Source of the DNA: an uncultured Eubacteriales bacterium
GTDB lineage: Bacteria; Bacillota; Clostridia; Lachnospirales; Lachnospiraceae
Assembly: GCA_900319795.1 (NCBI GenBank)
Contig: ONPU01000017.1
Coordinates: 1 to 34,363 of the forward strand
DNA length: 34,363 nt
Direction: 5' to 3'
The first letter of the stretch is position 1, and every line of letters starts with the position of its first letter. Below, piece after piece: positions 14,613 to 23,737 of this stretch. The notes beneath the pieces were generated by a model that was given only the letters and a program-made list of their open reading frames with translations, made no database searches and was not told where the DNA came from. A program made the translations under genes and the position numbers.

Positions 14613-15251
14613 ATGAAACAGGAAAAGCAGAGCATTATCAAAACAGTATTGACGATCACGTGTATCCTCATCACAACGCTGCTTGTATCAGTATCTGCAA
14701 GCGCCGCGGCAGCTCCAACACTGTCAAGTACAAAGGAAACAGTCAATGTTTGCACGAACCACTGGTATGGAACGGCTGTCTTTTCAGAAGAAAAGGGAAA
14801 AATCGTAAGTGTAAAGTCCAGCAAACCGTCTGTCGTTATAGTTGAAGACAGAGAAGATAATTTCTATAACTGGTCAGCCGCGAAAAAAGGAAAAGCGGTT
14901 ATTACCGTGAAATATAAAGTTGGCTCAAAGACATATACGCTGAAGCAGACAGTCACCGTAAAGAAAGTCAAACCGTTTTCCTACATCAAATACAACGGAA
15001 AGAATATCTATAAAGGCCATGAATTTGAGTCATATTTTGTGAAGCTTAAGAGCGGCAAAAAGATCACCTGGAAACTCAAAAAGGGTTATAAGCTTGTGAG
15101 CGCGACGACTCATTATGAAATGAAAGGTAATAAAAAGCTGAAGAAGAACGCCAAGCTCACGATTAAGAAGAACCTCAATAGCTGGATCAATTTCACTGTG
15201 AAGGATTCTAAGGGCAATGTATTTGAATACAGGATCATTGCTACTAAATAA
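14613..15251 (+). CDS. Secreted lysine-rich protein with Ig-like domain
   Basis: The 212-residue protein has a signal peptide (about 1-32, SVSASAAAA). It then has a Big_2-like pattern (SVKSSKPSVVIVEDRE, AAKKGKAVITVKYKVGSKTYTLKQTVTV). A C-terminal region with LKKGYKLVSATTHYEMKGNKKLKKNAKL resembles the protein encoded at 13314-13982. No LPxTG motif is present. Only 35 bases separate it from the first sortase gene and no terminator is visible, so the three may be one operon. That makes a surface-assembly role plausible. Confidence 0.75.
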   Translation: MKQEKQSIIKTVLTITCILITTLLVSVSASAAAAPTLSSTKETVNVCTNHWYGTAVFSEEKGKIVSVKSSKPSVVIVEDREDNFYNWSAAKKGKAVITVKYKVGSKTYTLKQTVTVKKVKPFSYIKYNGKNIYKGHEFESYFVKLKSGKKITWKLKKGYKLVSATTHYEMKGNKKLKKNAKLTIKKNLNSWINFTVKDSKGNVFEYRIIATK

Positions 15252-15286
15252 GAATTAAGCAGGATTTTGCAGAACAGGAGAACAGC

Positions 15287-16030
15287 TTGCTAAAGAAAAG
15301 GAATATTTCCACAATTGTCATCGCCGGGATATTTCTCCTCGGAGTCGGGATCATCATCTACCCCTGGCTGAGCGACTATGTCAATAAGCTCCACGCCAGC
15401 CGGGCGATCGCGGGCTACTCCGACGCGGTATCCAACATCGATCCGGAGGAAATTCAAAGGATGTGGAAAGAAGCGGTGGACTACAATAAGAGCCTTCTGG
15501 AGCGACCGAACCGGCTGAAGCTGTCGAAAGAAGAGGAAGAAGAATACAACAAGATCCTGAATGTGACCGGCACGGGCGTGATGTCTTACGTGGAGATCCC
15601 GAAGATTCACACGAACATGCCTATTTATCACGGGACCGACGAGGCGGTCCTGCAGGTCGCGATCGGGCATCTGGAAGGGACGTCGGTTCCGGTAGGCGGT
15701 GAGTCGACCCATGTGTTTATAACCGGTCACCGGGGCCTTCCGAGCGCGAAGCTCTTCACCGACATCGACAGGCTGGAAAAGGGCGACCGCTTCTACATCG
15801 AAACCCTCGGCATCCGTCTGACCTACGAAGTGGATCAGATCAAGACCATTCTTCCGACTGAGCTGAGCAATGTGAGAATCGACAAAGGAAAAGATTACGT
15901 GACCCTGGTCACCTGCACACCGTACGGAATCAATACCCACCGGCTCCTGGTGCGCGGAAAACGGATTCATGAGGATGGGGAAATAACCCCTCTCGACGAG
16001 GACTTCCTCACCTCCTTCGGAAAGAAATGA
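15287..16030 (+). CDS. Class C-like sortase, first of a tandem pair
   Basis: The 247-residue protein has an N-terminal membrane anchor (about 8-27) and a sortase catalytic domain. The triad is His148 in TGHRG, Cys210 in LVTCTPYG and Arg223 in HRLLVRG. The TPYG after the cysteine and the DEAVLQVAIGHLEGTSVPVGG block fit class C (pilus-assembly) sortases, which join pilin subunits through a lysine. The C-terminal membrane helix usual in that class is missing. The best start is TTG 15287, six bases after AGGAG. The stop overlaps the ATG of the second sortase. No pilin with an LPxTG motif lies in this window, so the substrates must be elsewhere. Confidence 0.88.
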   Translation: MLKKRNISTIVIAGIFLLGVGIIIYPWLSDYVNKLHASRAIAGYSDAVSNIDPEEIQRMWKEAVDYNKSLLERPNRLKLSKEEEEEYNKILNVTGTGVMSYVEIPKIHTNMPIYHGTDEAVLQVAIGHLEGTSVPVGGESTHVFITGHRGLPSAKLFTDIDRLEKGDRFYIETLGIRLTYEVDQIKTILPTELSNVRIDKGKDYVTLVTCTPYGINTHRLLVRGKRIHEDGEITPLDEDFLTSFGKK

Positions 16031-16833
16031 AAAAGAAGAAAAAGAGAGTCAGCATTTCCACGATCATACTGGTGGGTATTATGATCGTAGGAATCGGGGT
16101 CATGGCGTACCCCTGGATCAGCGACTACATCAACCGTCTCCACGCCAGCCGCGCCGTTGCGGGCTACACGGAAGCGGTTTCCGGAATGGATCCCGAGGAA
16201 ATCGTCCGCCTGTGGAAACAGGCCTCCGATTACAACAAGAGCCTGCTGAAAAAGCAGGACCGCTTCACCCTGACCAAAAAGGAGGAGCAGGAATACAACG
16301 ACATCCTCAACATCAACGGGCCGGGCATCATGGCCTACATCGAGATTCCGAAGATTGACGTCACGCTGCCCATTTACCACGGGACGGACGAGGCGGTGCT
16401 GCAGATCGCGATCGGGCATTTTATGGGAAGCACCATGCCGGTCGGCGGGCCGAACACCCATATGATCATCACCGGCCACCGCGGCCTCCCGAGCGCGAAG
16501 CTCTTCACGGATCTCGACAAAATGGAAAAGGGCGACCGCTTCTACATCCAGACCCTGACCATCCGCCTGACCTATGAGGTGGACCAGATCACCACGGTTC
16601 TGCCGGACCAGGTCACTTCTTTGGAAATAGAGAAAGACCAGGACTACGTCACCATGGTCACGTGCACGCCCTACGGCATCAACACGCACCGCCTCCTCGT
16701 CCGCGGCAAACGGATCCGCGAACCCGGTGAAATCATGCCCGACGAAGAAGGCTTCGTGGAATACATGAAGGCAAAAGAGAAAGAAAAGGCTGAGCAGGCG
16801 GCTGAGCAGGCGGCCGCCGACAGTGAGCAGTAG
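16027..16833 (+). CDS. Class C-like sortase, second of a tandem pair
   Basis: The 268-residue protein is a close paralogue of the preceding gene, with a near-identical layout: an N-terminal anchor, DYINRLHASRAVAGYTEAVS, His151 in TGHRG, Cys213 in MVTCTPYG and Arg226 in HRLLVRG. It starts within the stop of its neighbour (ATGA overlap), the mark of a local duplication kept as one operon. The C-terminus ends in an Ala/Glu/Gln-rich tail (EQAAEQAAADSEQ) rather than a membrane helix. Differences in the residues around the active site could give the two enzymes different substrates, for example one polymerising and one anchoring. Confidence 0.88.
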   Translation: MKKKKKRVSISTIILVGIMIVGIGVMAYPWISDYINRLHASRAVAGYTEAVSGMDPEEIVRLWKQASDYNKSLLKKQDRFTLTKKEEQEYNDILNINGPGIMAYIEIPKIDVTLPIYHGTDEAVLQIAIGHFMGSTMPVGGPNTHMIITGHRGLPSAKLFTDLDKMEKGDRFYIQTLTIRLTYEVDQITTVLPDQVTSLEIEKDQDYVTMVTCTPYGINTHRLLVRGKRIREPGEIMPDEEGFVEYMKAKEKEKAEQAAEQAAADSEQ

Positions 16834-16840
16834 AAAATAG

Positions 16841-16866
16841 AATATGCAATAATTACATTGCATATT
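16841..16866. repeat. Perfect 10-bp inverted repeat after the sortase genes
   Basis: AATATGCAAT and ATTGCATATT are exact reverse complements with a 6-base spacer. The stem is too AT-rich and lacks a T-run for a good terminator, so an operator for the small gene at 16918 is an alternative. TTGCAT within it followed by TACAAT (16883-16888) is a weak promoter with a 19-base spacer. Confidence 0.6.
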
Positions 16867-16917
16867 CATTCCCCGGTTGTGTTACAATCTCCCTCATGAA
16901 AGGGGGTGTAGCACACT

Positions 16918-17145
16918 ATGGACCGGGACGATTTTGACGTGCTTCTGAACAAATTTGTTCAGATCAGCTATGATCTTCAATGTCTCCTTCAATGTCAGAG
17001 CGTACTGGAACGGAATGAAACAGAGGGTGAGATTCCGCTGCATATCAGTAATATCGTTCTGAAAAACTGTATTGAGAGAATAGACGATGCCACGGATCAG
17101 CTGGACTCAGGCATCAGAGGACTGGTCAAAGCGGGCTCCCTGTAA
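16918..17145 (+). CDS. Small acidic protein of unknown function
   Basis: The 75-residue protein (MDRDDFDVLLNKFVQISYDLQ at the start) is predicted mostly alpha-helical, with three cysteines, two of them in LQCLLQCQS. It has no signal peptide or recognised domain. The strong AAAGGGGGTG ribosome site, 9 bases before the ATG, and a clean reading frame support it as real. It stands alone between the sortases and the lipoprotein gene. Confidence 0.65.
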   Translation: MDRDDFDVLLNKFVQISYDLQCLLQCQSVLERNETEGEIPLHISNIVLKNCIERIDDATDQLDSGIRGLVKAGSL

Positions 17146-17305
17146 AAGGGGCCCTCTTGCTGGATAGAACTATGCGCTGCCGGCAAGAACGCTGTACAGT
17201 GAGCGGAGTGACAAAACTGTGATTTTGAAAATGTTACACTTACGCCATCAGAAACGACACACTCACATCATTGTTGAAAATAAATGATCTAAGGAGGATT
17301 TGAAA

Positions 17306-18076
17306 ATGAAGAACAAATTCATGGCACTGATGCTCGCAGGAGTAATGGTAATGACAGCCGTCGGATGCGGAAGCGCAGCGAAGCAGCCGGCAGAAAATAC
17401 GGAAAATGCAGCGACAGAGGCAGCTGCTGAAACAGTAGAAGAAGCGACAGCAGAGGCAGACGCGACTGCAGAGGCTGCTGAAGAAGCAGCAACAGATGCT
17501 GCAGACGAAACAGAAGCTGCTGCGGCTGAAGCGACAACTGAAACCGCTGCAGAAACAGCAAACGACGCTGCCGGCCTGGGCTACAAAACCCTGGGTGATG
17601 CATTTGTAAATGATGAATACGCGCACTCTTTCACCGACACGAAATTCGTCTACGCATTTGAAAAAGACGGATCCGTCTACCGGGTCGCCGCGGATATTAC
17701 CCCCGAACTTTCGGAAAAGCTTTTCGCTTTGGACTTTGGCCTGGAAGATTATGATGAGCAGATGAAAGCCCTGGCGGTCGACTGCGAGATCACGGAAACG
17801 GAAAACCTGACGGCAAACACTCCGGACCAGGCCGAAATTGACAAGAATATCGGCAGAACAGGCGCGGAGCTTCTCGAGGAAGGATGGTACGTGTCAGCGG
17901 CCTATGCCGAGGGCAATGAGTACACGATGGGATATGGTCCGTATGAGTACAATATTACATTTGAGGGCGACGCGGACAAGACCTTCGCATTCGATGAAGA
18001 CGGATACTTCGCTCCTATGAAAGTTGCATCCATTACTTTTAACGGAATCGGAGACGCGGCTTACAGCGGAATGTAA
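17306..18076 (+). CDS. Putative lipoprotein with Ala/Glu/Thr-rich linker
   Basis: The 256-residue protein starts at ATG 17306, eight bases after AAGGAGG. Residues 1-21 form a lipoprotein signal with the lipobox TAVGC, so it should be lipid-anchored outside the membrane. Residues from about 27 to 90 are a low-complexity stretch of Ala, Glu and Thr, probably an extended stalk. The remaining domain (from about GLGYKTLGDAFVNDEYAHSF) is unrecognised. The codons of the stalk are biased to GCA/GCT/GAA/ACA, partly repetitive DNA. A perfect repeat palindrome (locus 10) follows 15 bases after the stop. Confidence 0.75.
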   Translation: MKNKFMALMLAGVMVMTAVGCGSAAKQPAENTENAATEAAAETVEEATAEADATAEAAEEAATDAADETEAAAAEATTETAAETANDAAGLGYKTLGDAFVNDEYAHSFTDTKFVYAFEKDGSVYRVAADITPELSEKLFALDFGLEDYDEQMKALAVDCEITETENLTANTPDQAEIDKNIGRTGAELLEEGWYVSAAYAEGNEYTMGYGPYEYNITFEGDADKTFAFDEDGYFAPMKVASITFNGIGDAAYSGM

Positions 18077-18086
18077 CACATTCTTA

Positions 18087-18158
18087 ACAAATAAGACAGT
18101 GGGGACAGTCCCTGGTGTCTGGCCAGACACCAGGGACTGTCCCCACTGTCTTATTTGT
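18087..18158. repeat. REP-like repeat locus 10, perfect palindrome extended to 72 bp
   Basis: The 62-bp core (18092-18153) is identical to locus 5. The flanks ACAAA and TTTGT extend the symmetry to 72 bp. It follows the lipoprotein gene and could terminate it. The left flank TAACAAATAAGACAG is shared with locus 11. Confidence 0.97.
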
Positions 18159-18205
18159 GTTATGATCATAGTTGTATCTAATAACAGCTATAATCGGTAA
18201 GACAG

Positions 18206-21100
18206 ATGAAACCCTTTCTGCTTAGAAAATATATACCATTTTTTATAAGTTTGATGCTTCTTGCGGCGCTGATCCCGCCGTTTACCATTCATGCGAATGA
18301 TTCGTCGAAGACCGTTCGGGTCGGATGGTATGAATCGTCGTTCAATATGACGGATGAATACGGGCGGCGCGCGGGTTACGGCTATGAATATCAGATGAAA
18401 GTGGCATCCTATTCCGGCTGGAAATACGAGTATATTACCGGAAGCTGGACGGATCTGATGGAAATGCTCGAGGACGGCGAGCTGGATCTCTTAAGCGACG
18501 TTTCCTATACGGAAGAGCGCAGCGAAAAAATGCTGTATCCGGAGCTCCCGATGGGAACGGAGGAGTATTATCTGTTCATTTCCCATAATAACAGGAATAT
18601 CGAGCCGACCGATCTGTCCACGCTGAGCGGCAAGAAAATCGGCGTGAACAAGAACAGCATTCAGCAGACGTTCTTCGAAGAGTGGGCAAAGGAAAACAGC
18701 GTCGAGCCCGAGATTGTGGAAATAACCTGCACCGAGGACGAATCCCTGACGATGCTCGAACAGGGAGAACTGGACGCATTTATCACGGTGGACTCCAACG
18801 TAAGTCCGGACCGCGCCCTGCCCGTCTGCAAGATCGGCTCTTCCGATTTCTATTTTGCGGTAAATAAAAACCGCCCCGATCTCCTTGAGGATCTAAATGA
18901 ATCCATGGACCGGATCCTGGACGAAGACCGCTATTTCAACGAGCGAATGTTTGAAAAATATATCAAAAGGGCCGGAGCGAACGCATTTTTGACGAGGGAC
19001 GAAGTCGAATGGCTCTCTTCGCGCAAGTCCATCCGGATCGGCTACGAGGACAATTATCTTTCATTTTGCGCAGCGGATGAAAATGGCGAACTGACCGGAA
19101 TCCTGAAGGATTTCCTGGACGCCGCCAGAGGTTCCGTGGCGAACGCGCGGCTCAATTTTGAGACCATCGCCTATCCGACCGCGGAGGACGCGCTGAACGC
19201 TTTGAAAAATGGCGAAGTGGACTGTGTGTTCCCGGCGAATCTCAGTACTTTTGACGGCGAGGAAATGGGACTCCTGATGACGCCGCCGCTCATCAGTACG
19301 GACATTTACGCGGTCATTCGGGAGTCCGAGCAGAAATATTTTGCGGGAAAAGAGCACGTAATTGTTGCCGTCGGAAAGGGCAATCCGAATTACGAGGCTG
19401 TGCTTCGCAGCAACTTCCCGCACTGGAGAAAGGTCTTTTTTGAGGATAACGAGGCCTGCTTAAAAGCGGTCAGCGAGGGCGTGGCGGACTGCGTGCTGAT
19501 CAGCAATTACCGCTACAACAATATCGCCAGGCAGGCGGACCGGCTGCACCTGACGTCGCTCACCACCGGCTTTAACGTCGATTTCTGCTTCGCGGTTTTG
19601 AACGGGGAGAAAGAGGTGTATTCCATCATGACGAAAGCGATCGGCCTCATTCCCGAGGCGATGATCAACGGCGCATTGTCCTATTATCTGGTCGAGGATT
19701 CGCGGGTCAGTTTTATGGATTTCGTCGTGGATCATTTGTCCGCTACGATGCTTCTGGTCGGTTCCGTCATCGTGCTGATCCTGTTCCTGATGATCCGCAG
19801 TATGAATGCTGAACGAATCGCGAAAAAACTCATTTCCGAAACGGAAATTGACGACCTGACAGGCCTTTACAACCGCGATTTCTTCTTCCAGTACGCGAAC
19901 AGAATGTTCCACGATCATCCGGATGTCCCGATGGACGCGATCGTGCTGAACATCGAGCAGTTCCATTCGGTCAACGCGCTGAACGGCAGGGATTTCGGAA
20001 ATGAGGTCCTTCGCGTCCTCGGAAATGAACTCCACAATATCGCGCTTGAAACCCGCGGCATCGCCGGCAGATTCGAGGCGGACCGCTTTGACCTCTACTG
20101 CCGGCAGATAAATGATTACCGTGGTATCTTCGACCGCCTGCAGAAAAAGCTGGACGACCTGTCCCCCAATACCAGCATCCGCTTGAGGATGGGCGTGATG
20201 CCCTGGCAGGAAAAGCTCGAACCGGTGCAGATGTTCGACCGGGCCAATGTGGCCTGCTCGATGGCGCGCGGCCACTATAACGAGCATCTCATTGTCTTCG
20301 ACGAGGACGTCCGCGACCGCGAAATCTATGAACAGCTTCTTTTAAATGACCTGCGCCGCGCACTGGACCAGTTTGAATTCGAGGTCTATTATCAGCCCAA
20401 ATTCAACATCCAGACCACCCCTTCGAAGCTTGTGAGCGCGGAGGCGCTCATCCGCTGGCAGCATCCGGACCGGGGCATGATCCCGCCGGACGATTTCATT
20501 CCGCTTTTTGAGAAAAACGGCAGGATCAGTGAACTCGACCGCTATGTCTGGGAGGAAGCGGCGAAACAGATCGTCCGCTGGCGCGACCAGTACGGCGTGC
20601 TGATTCCCGTGTCTGTCAATCTGTCGAGGGTCGATGTCTTCGATCCCGATCTGGAGGACACGCTGGAAAAGATCCTTCGGATCAACAACCTGGGCTATGA
20701 CGCCCTGAAGCTGGAAGTGACGGAATCCGCCTATACGGAGAACGCGGATCAGGTGATCCGGGTCGTGGAAGGACTGCGCCGGAAAGGCTTTGAGGTGGAA
20801 ATGGACGACTTCGGAACCGGCTATTCCTCGCTGAACATGCTTTCGGCCATGCCCGTAGACGTTCTGAAAATGGACCGCGGCTTCATCCGCAATATCGACA
20901 ACAGCGAAAAAGATGTACAGCTGGTCGCGCTGATCCTCGGAATCGCCAGAAACCTGAAGATTCCGGTCATTGCCGAGGGCGTGGAGACACTGGAACAGCT
21001 GAAGATTTTGAGGGACCTCGGATGCGAGATGGTTCAGGGATATTATTTCTCGCGCCCGCTTCGGGCTTCTGAGTTCGAGCTCCATTACGTGAAAGGATAA
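18206..21100 (+). CDS. c-di-GMP phosphodiesterase: two SBP domains, degenerate GGDEF, active EAL
   Basis: The 964-residue protein has a signal anchor (about 8-30) and two tandem periplasmic-type solute-binding domains (about 35-265 and 270-500, SBP_bac_3 style). A membrane helix lies near 510-530, followed by a GGDEF domain (about 545-700) and an EAL domain (about 710-955). The cyclase motif is degraded to RFEADRF (622-628), so it should not make c-di-GMP. The EAL domain keeps EALIRW (746-), a MDDFGTGYSSLN loop and VIAEGVET, so it should hydrolyse it. Amino-acid-like ligands probably control it. There is no clear ribosome site. A TATAAT at 18189-18194 would put the RNA start only about 5 bases before ATG 18206. 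It forms an operon with the next cyclase gene 6 bases downstream. Confidence 0.9.
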   Translation: MKPFLLRKYIPFFISLMLLAALIPPFTIHANDSSKTVRVGWYESSFNMTDEYGRRAGYGYEYQMKVASYSGWKYEYITGSWTDLMEMLEDGELDLLSDVSYTEERSEKMLYPELPMGTEEYYLFISHNNRNIEPTDLSTLSGKKIGVNKNSIQQTFFEEWAKENSVEPEIVEITCTEDESLTMLEQGELDAFITVDSNVSPDRALPVCKIGSSDFYFAVNKNRPDLLEDLNESMDRILDEDRYFNERMFEKYIKRAGANAFLTRDEVEWLSSRKSIRIGYEDNYLSFCAADENGELTGILKDFLDAARGSVANARLNFETIAYPTAEDALNALKNGEVDCVFPANLSTFDGEEMGLLMTPPLISTDIYAVIRESEQKYFAGKEHVIVAVGKGNPNYEAVLRSNFPHWRKVFFEDNEACLKAVSEGVADCVLISNYRYNNIARQADRLHLTSLTTGFNVDFCFAVLNGEKEVYSIMTKAIGLIPEAMINGALSYYLVEDSRVSFMDFVVDHLSATMLLVGSVIVLILFLMIRSMNAERIAKKLISETEIDDLTGLYNRDFFFQYANRMFHDHPDVPMDAIVLNIEQFHSVNALNGRDFGNEVLRVLGNELHNIALETRGIAGRFEADRFDLYCRQINDYRGIFDRLQKKLDDLSPNTSIRLRMGVMPWQEKLEPVQMFDRANVACSMARGHYNEHLIVFDEDVRDREIYEQLLLNDLRRALDQFEFEVYYQPKFNIQTTPSKLVSAEALIRWQHPDRGMIPPDDFIPLFEKNGRISELDRYVWEEAAKQIVRWRDQYGVLIPVSVNLSRVDVFDPDLEDTLEKILRINNLGYDALKLEVTESAYTENADQVIRVVEGLRRKGFEVEMDDFGTGYSSLNMLSAMPVDVLKMDRGFIRNIDNSEKDVQLVALILGIARNLKIPVIAEGVETLEQLKILRDLGCEMVQGYYFSRPLRASEFELHYVKG

Positions 21101-21106
21101 ACATTT

Positions 21107-22732
21107 ATGCGCTCACTGCGAACAAGAATTACAGTTCTTACGCTCTGCGCCGTGATCATCAGCCTGACGATCGCGTCGGCTTTCAGCGTCCTGTTTATCC
21201 GAAACAGCGAACGGCGGGAAGCCAGGCAGCTTTTGCTTTTGCTCTGCGAAACCGGCGAACGGAATCTGGACTATTTTTTCAACAATGCACAGGAAACGGT
21301 CGAACAGGTTTCCCGATATACCGAAAAGGACCTGGACGGACTTGAGGAAGAGCAGCTGCAATTGCATGTCGGCCGCGTGAGAAGTTATTTTGAAAAAATG
21401 GCCTACAAAATGGACGGTCTGCTGACCTATTATTACAGGATTGATCCCGAGATTTCCGATACCGTGAAGGGGTTCTGGTATACCAATCTTGACGGAAATG
21501 CATTTTTAGAGCATGACGTGACGGATATCACGCTTTACGATACGGAGGATACGTCGAGTATCGTCTGGTTTACCGTGCCGAAGAAGACCGGGAAGGCGAC
21601 CTGGCTGCCGCCTTATATTACGGAGAATCTGAGCAGGCGCGTCATTTCCTACAATATTCCGATTTACTGGAAGGGAACATTTGTCGGGGTAATCGGAATT
21701 GAGGTCGACTACAGTGAAATGGCGGAGCAGGTTGAGAGTATCCGGCTCTACAGAGACGGGTACGCATTTGTGACGGATGAGGAGGGAAGGCTGTTCTTCC
21801 ATCCGCATATTGACGTGGCTCATTTGACGGAAGATACTCTGCCGGAGGTGCCGGAAGGGCTGACCGACCGGAATACATTTATCAGATATACCTATAACGG
21901 GGTTGAGAAACAGGGCGCGTGGCTGCCGCTGACCAACGGAATGCGCCTCAATGTCGTGATTCCGACAAGCGAGACGGAAGGCGACTGGACCGCGTTGATC
22001 AGGGAACTCATCCTTGTATCATTTCTCGTGCTTCTGATCATGAGCCTTTTGATCATGATTTATACGAGGCGCATCACGAAACCGCTGGAAGACCTGACGG
22101 AAGCCGCGGAGCAGCTGGACAGAGGCAATTACAACGTCAGCCTCGACTACGCGAGGGACGACGAGGTCGGCCGGCTGACCAGCACATTTAAGCGGCTGGC
22201 GCAGCATACGAAGGAGCATATCAGCGACCTCAACAAACGCGCATTCGTCGATGCGCTGACTTCGGTGAAAAATAAGGGCGCTTTCAATTCGGCTGTAGAG
22301 GAACTGCAGCAGCAGGTCGATGTCAACAGGCACGCGGCGAACTTCGCGATCGGGATCTTTGACTGCGACAACCTGAAAAAGATCAACGACTCTTACGGCC
22401 ACGACAAGGGCGACGTTTACCTCAAAACGGCCTGCCGCCTGATCTGCCGGGTGTTCCAGCACAGTCCGGTATTCCGCATCGGCGGGGACGAGTTTGCCGT
22501 GATCCTTAAGAATGACGACTTTCAAAGGCGGGATAAGCTCGTCCGGCAGTTCGAGGAGGAAAGCGCCATCATCGACGCGGAAAATGAAACCGAATGGAAG
22601 CAGGTTCAGGTCGCGATGGGGATCGCAGTGTATGATCCGCGGACGGATGTTTATGTGATTGATACGGTGAAGCGGGCGGATCAGTCGATGTATGCGAATA
22701 AGCAGGAGCGGAAGAAGGCCGCGGGGCGGTGA
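21107..22732 (+). CDS. Diguanylate cyclase with dCache sensor, HAMP and GGDEF
   Basis: The 541-residue protein has a membrane helix at about 8-30 and an extracellular double-Cache region (about 35-300) with WFTVPKKTGKATWLPPYI and VIGIEVDYSEM. A second helix (about 303-325), a HAMP linker (TRRITKPLEDLTEAAEQLDRG) and a GGDEF domain with intact FRIGGDEF (459-463) follow. It should make c-di-GMP from GTP. The inhibitory RxxD site expected just before GGDEF reads FQHS, so product inhibition is probably lost. It follows the phosphodiesterase by 6 bases, placing opposing enzymes with different sensors under one transcript. Confidence 0.92.
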   Translation: MRSLRTRITVLTLCAVIISLTIASAFSVLFIRNSERREARQLLLLLCETGERNLDYFFNNAQETVEQVSRYTEKDLDGLEEEQLQLHVGRVRSYFEKMAYKMDGLLTYYYRIDPEISDTVKGFWYTNLDGNAFLEHDVTDITLYDTEDTSSIVWFTVPKKTGKATWLPPYITENLSRRVISYNIPIYWKGTFVGVIGIEVDYSEMAEQVESIRLYRDGYAFVTDEEGRLFFHPHIDVAHLTEDTLPEVPEGLTDRNTFIRYTYNGVEKQGAWLPLTNGMRLNVVIPTSETEGDWTALIRELILVSFLVLLIMSLLIMIYTRRITKPLEDLTEAAEQLDRGNYNVSLDYARDDEVGRLTSTFKRLAQHTKEHISDLNKRAFVDALTSVKNKGAFNSAVEELQQQVDVNRHAANFAIGIFDCDNLKKINDSYGHDKGDVYLKTACRLICRVFQHSPVFRIGGDEFAVILKNDDFQRRDKLVRQFEEESAIIDAENETEWKQVQVAMGIAVYDPRTDVYVIDTVKRADQSMYANKQERKKAAGR

Positions 22733-22753
22733 GAGGCTGGAGGGGGTGTTTCT

Positions 22754-23725
22754 ATGAATGCCAAAATATCTGTTCACTCAGTAAAGAAGGTTTTTGTAGG
22801 CATCATTTCACTGATATTCCTGGTCAGCGAGACGATGCTCTTATTTGGTGTGCGCGCCGAAGCTGCTGTGACTGCGGGTGCGGCTGGCAGTGCGAGCGCA
22901 AGCGCGGCAGGCAGTGTGAGCGCAGGTGCGGCAGGCAGTGCAAGCGCAAGCGCGGCTGGTAACGCAAGCGTAAGCTCAAAAGGAAGTGCGAGCGCAAGCG
23001 CCACTGTAAAACAGACCGGCAAATGGGTCAGAAAAAACGGCTATTATTACTATTACCGGAACAAGAAAAAACTGAAAAACGGCATTTTCCGGATCGGTCA
23101 AAAAAAGTACTGTTTTGACAAAAAAGGGAGGCAGCGGACCGGCTGGCGGAAAATCGGAAAGTACAGATATTATTTCAGTATCCGCAACGGAAAAAACGGC
23201 TATATGCTCGCGGGCAGGAAGGTGGATGGCATTTCCCTGAAAAAGAACGGGCGCGCGGCGCCGAAGGGGGAGAGAGCGCGGAAAAAGCTGCCGATTCTGA
23301 TCAAGGTCCAGCAAATGACTGACAAAATCGTCAAGCCCACCATGTCGAAGTCGAAAAAGCTGAAAATTTGCTTTGAATATGTCAAAAACCATTTCAGCGG
23401 ATATGACATTCATGACCTGGGTCACATGCGGCAGAACTGGGAACTGGAGTACGCGGCATTTATGCTGAATAACGGGTTCGGGGACTGTTACTGCTATGCG
23501 GCGACATTTGCCTATTTTGCAAATGCGATTGGCTATTCGCACGTGATGTCGGTCAATTCCGGCGGGCATGGCTGGACCGAAATTAACGGGAAATTTTACG
23601 ACCCCAATTGGGCCAATGTCATCGGAACGGACAAATGCTACGCGGTCCCGGCCTCCCTGTCCGGCGTCGCGGGGCGGCCGAAGTGGGGAAGCTACGGGCT
23701 GTATTATGCGGATTGTGATAAGTGA
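22754..23725 (+). CDS. Secreted transglutaminase-like protein with cell-wall-binding-type repeats
   Basis: The 323-residue protein has a signal peptide (about 1-38). Residues 44-83 are five 8-residue Ala/Ser/Gly repeats, then a choline-binding-like region (GKWVRKNGYYYYYRN, TGWRKIGKYRYYF). The C-terminal transglutaminase/protease core has Cys245 in FGDCYCYAATFAYFANAIGY, a His in GGHGWTEI and an Asp in FYDPNW, so a complete Cys-His-Asp triad. Such proteins cross-link or cleave surface peptides. A GGAGGGGGTG site precedes ATG 22754. It sits 21 bases after the cyclase gene, suggesting c-di-GMP genes and a surface enzyme share a transcript. Confidence 0.82.
   Translation: MNAKISVHSVKKVFVGIISLIFLVSETMLLFGVRAEAAVTAGAAGSASASAAGSVSAGAAGSASASAAGNASVSSKGSASASATVKQTGKWVRKNGYYYYYRNKKKLKNGIFRIGQKKYCFDKKGRQRTGWRKIGKYRYYFSIRNGKNGYMLAGRKVDGISLKKNGRAAPKGERARKKLPILIKVQQMTDKIVKPTMSKSKKLKICFEYVKNHFSGYDIHDLGHMRQNWELEYAAFMLNNGFGDCYCYAATFAYFANAIGYSHVMSVNSGGHGWTEINGKFYDPNWANVIGTDKCYAVPASLSGVAGRPKWGSYGLYYADCDK
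22883..23002 (+). repeat. Five tandem 24-bp coding repeats
   Basis: Five 24-bp units (8 codons, pattern xGSxSxSA) encode the Ala/Ser/Gly stalk of the transglutaminase-like protein. The DNA units are near-identical, so the stalk length may vary between strains by slippage. Confidence 0.8.
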
Positions 23726-23737
23726 AAGGTAAGGATT

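Noticed and set aside
15290-16869. Two long minus-strand frames opposite the sortase genes
   Set aside because: The sortases have complete triads and coupled starts. The antisense frames are His/Asp/Val-rich shadows without motifs.
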